A DNA stretch of 64,000 nt from Aequorivita viscosa (GTDB lineage Bacteria; Bacteroidota; Bacteroidia; Flavobacteriales; Flavobacteriaceae). Location of the stretch: contig NZ_FNNS01000017.1 of NCBI RefSeq assembly GCF_900106795.1, positions 1 to 64,000 on the forward strand, in the 5' to 3' direction. This document shows positions 63,251 to 64,000 of this stretch, piece by piece (within the stretch, counting starts at the first letter, position 1; the number at the start of each line of letters is the position of its first letter). A program made the translations under genes and the position numbers. A model generated the notes under the pieces. It saw only the letters and a list, made by a program, of their open reading frames with translations. It did no database searches and was not told the DNA's origin.

Positions 63251-64000
63251 CTAGACTATTGCGATGCATTCCATTGCTTTTCCCGCGACAAAAGGTGTGA
63301 ATATATTGTCTATTTCTTTACCATATTGTATTCCTAGCCACACCGTTATGGCAACATTAGGTGGTATTGGTTTTGTGGTGGGCATATTGAGTTCTAAGCT
63401 AATGTCTTGATGCTCCAGTTTACACAATAATGCAGGGGTTTGTATTGTTTTCCCCAAGGCATTGGCTGCGGGATATGCTGTTTGGTATTTTTTAATTTTT
63501 GGAATCCAGGTATGTGTAGAAACCGTGCTTATTACTGCGGTAAGCACAAAATGTGTTGCAGATTTAGGGCATTTACTCAGATGTAGGGGGCTGCTTTTTT
63601 TAATATTTATTGTAATGTTTGAACGGTCGTTATTGACTAAAACAGATTTGTTAGCCCAATAAATTTGGTTAAATATCTGCTTCTTATGTAGTTGAAATCC
63701 AATAAGGGCATCGGGTAGATTAAAAACGTTTGCCTCTCTTTGTCCTTTGGTTCCCCTACCCATTTGAATTATTTTGCGACAGCTGCCAGTAAGGCGGCTT
63801 GTAAAATAACTGTCTTTAAAAATTTTCAAATTTTCCTGTAAACCTGTATAAATAGATTTTGCAAGCATATTTGCGGCAGCAAATTCGGTAACATTAGCTT
63901 TTACGGTAGTGAAACGAGGGTCGAACATAATTTTTTCTCTCGAAGGAGGTGATGACTTACGTTTTACATATTTTCCGTTTAACCTATAATAGGTAATACC
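63251..64000 (-). CDS. Bacteroidota multicopy-family hypothetical protein, start outside window
   Basis: At least 249 residues; the frame is open to the right edge. The first visible residues GITYYRLNGKYVKRK and the following SREKIMFDPRF belong to a family of Bacteroidota hypotheticals starting KGTIGxxTFYK/ITYYR, often in several divergent copies per genome near small partner genes. A later Met at 63928 could be taken as the start but the upstream codons clearly belong to the family. No catalytic motif, signal or membrane helix is seen. Function unknown; rapid divergence suggests an accessory or conflict-related role, but this is a guess. Confidence 0.65.
   Translation of the reverse strand, partial: GITYYRLNGKYVKRKSSPPSREKIMFDPRFTTVKANVTEFAAANMLAKSIYTGLQENLKIFKDSYFTSRLTGSCRKIIQMGRGTKGQREANVFNLPDALIGFQLHKKQIFNQIYWANKSVLVNNDRSNITINIKKSSPLHLSKCPKSATHFVLTAVISTVSTHTWIPKIKKYQTAYPAANALGKTIQTPALLCKLEHQDISLELNMPTTKPIPPNVAITVWLGIQYGKEIDNIFTPFVAGKAMECIAIV

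Noticed and set aside
63462-63662. 66-residue plus-strand frame
   Set aside because: Antisense to the right-edge gene, whose frame continues through to the edge.

Overview
The window looks like a chromosomal segment of a Flavobacteriaceae (Bacteroidota) genome. By eye it is AT-rich. Many upstream regions carry the Bacteroidota promoter signature TAnnTTTG, sometimes with TTTG/TTG 19 bp further upstream, and Shine-Dalgarno sequences are largely absent. The family-level content agrees: DUF4252, DUF4199, DUF4870, BtuG-like and T9SS-sorted proteins, many SPII lipoproteins and a short CarB. The genus cannot be fixed from the sequence alone. Most of the window is ordinary core genome; both edges are accessory.

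Layout. 1-261: end of an IS982-type insertion sequence. 395-4092: acetyl-CoA synthetase, a 58-residue membrane protein and adenylosuccinate lyase. 4226-6310 (minus): ECF sigma, membrane-anchored partner and two DUF4252 proteins, divergent from an S41 peptidase lipoprotein. 8179-14547: vitamin B12 uptake locus. A cobalamin riboswitch leads a BtuB-like TonB receptor and a BtuG-like lipoprotein on the minus strand; a BtuF/BtuC/BtuD-type ABC importer lies on the plus strand. 14577-17576: RmuC, an outer-membrane protein and a small membrane protein, followed by a non-coding stretch with an 11-bp tandem repeat. 18248-21365: carB and rpmH. 21674-30171: mixed housekeeping genes (thioredoxin-fold protein, MltD-like transglycosylase, MtaB, peptide-binding lipoprotein, GlmU-like protein, L31). 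30380-35507: DUF4199, glycosyltransferase, phosphohexomutase and MsbA-like exporter. 35645-37290: second ECF sigma cluster. 37507-42125: small proteins and a DUF4870/PadR/PspC/DUF2807 envelope-response operon. 44554-46161: Ohr and MeaB. 46187-51343: envelope and lipid enzymes (lipid kinase, phosphatase, LTA-synthase-like transferase, glycosyltransferase, PAP2). 51775-61868: MATE pump, a broken T9SS cargo gene, catalase, lipase, Ycf48-like lipoprotein, cupin, LysR/LysE pair and a J-domain/KTSC protein. 62082-64000: decayed accessory DNA with a headless WYL regulator, a probable frameshifted gene and a multicopy-type Bacteroidota protein running off the edge.

How genes work together. The clearest functional unit is the B12 locus: surface capture (BtuG-like), outer-membrane import (BtuB-like), periplasmic binding and inner-membrane ABC import, with cobalamin feedback visible on the outer-membrane half only. 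Two ECF sigma clusters and the PadR/PspC operon are three separate candidate envelope-sensing systems. The 46-51 kb block is a candidate envelope-lipid decoration neighbourhood. Nothing here is convincingly a wholly new system; the most interesting irregularities are a nonsense codon at codon 3 of a T9SS cargo gene, a thioredoxin-fold protein missing its second cysteine, and the decayed right edge.
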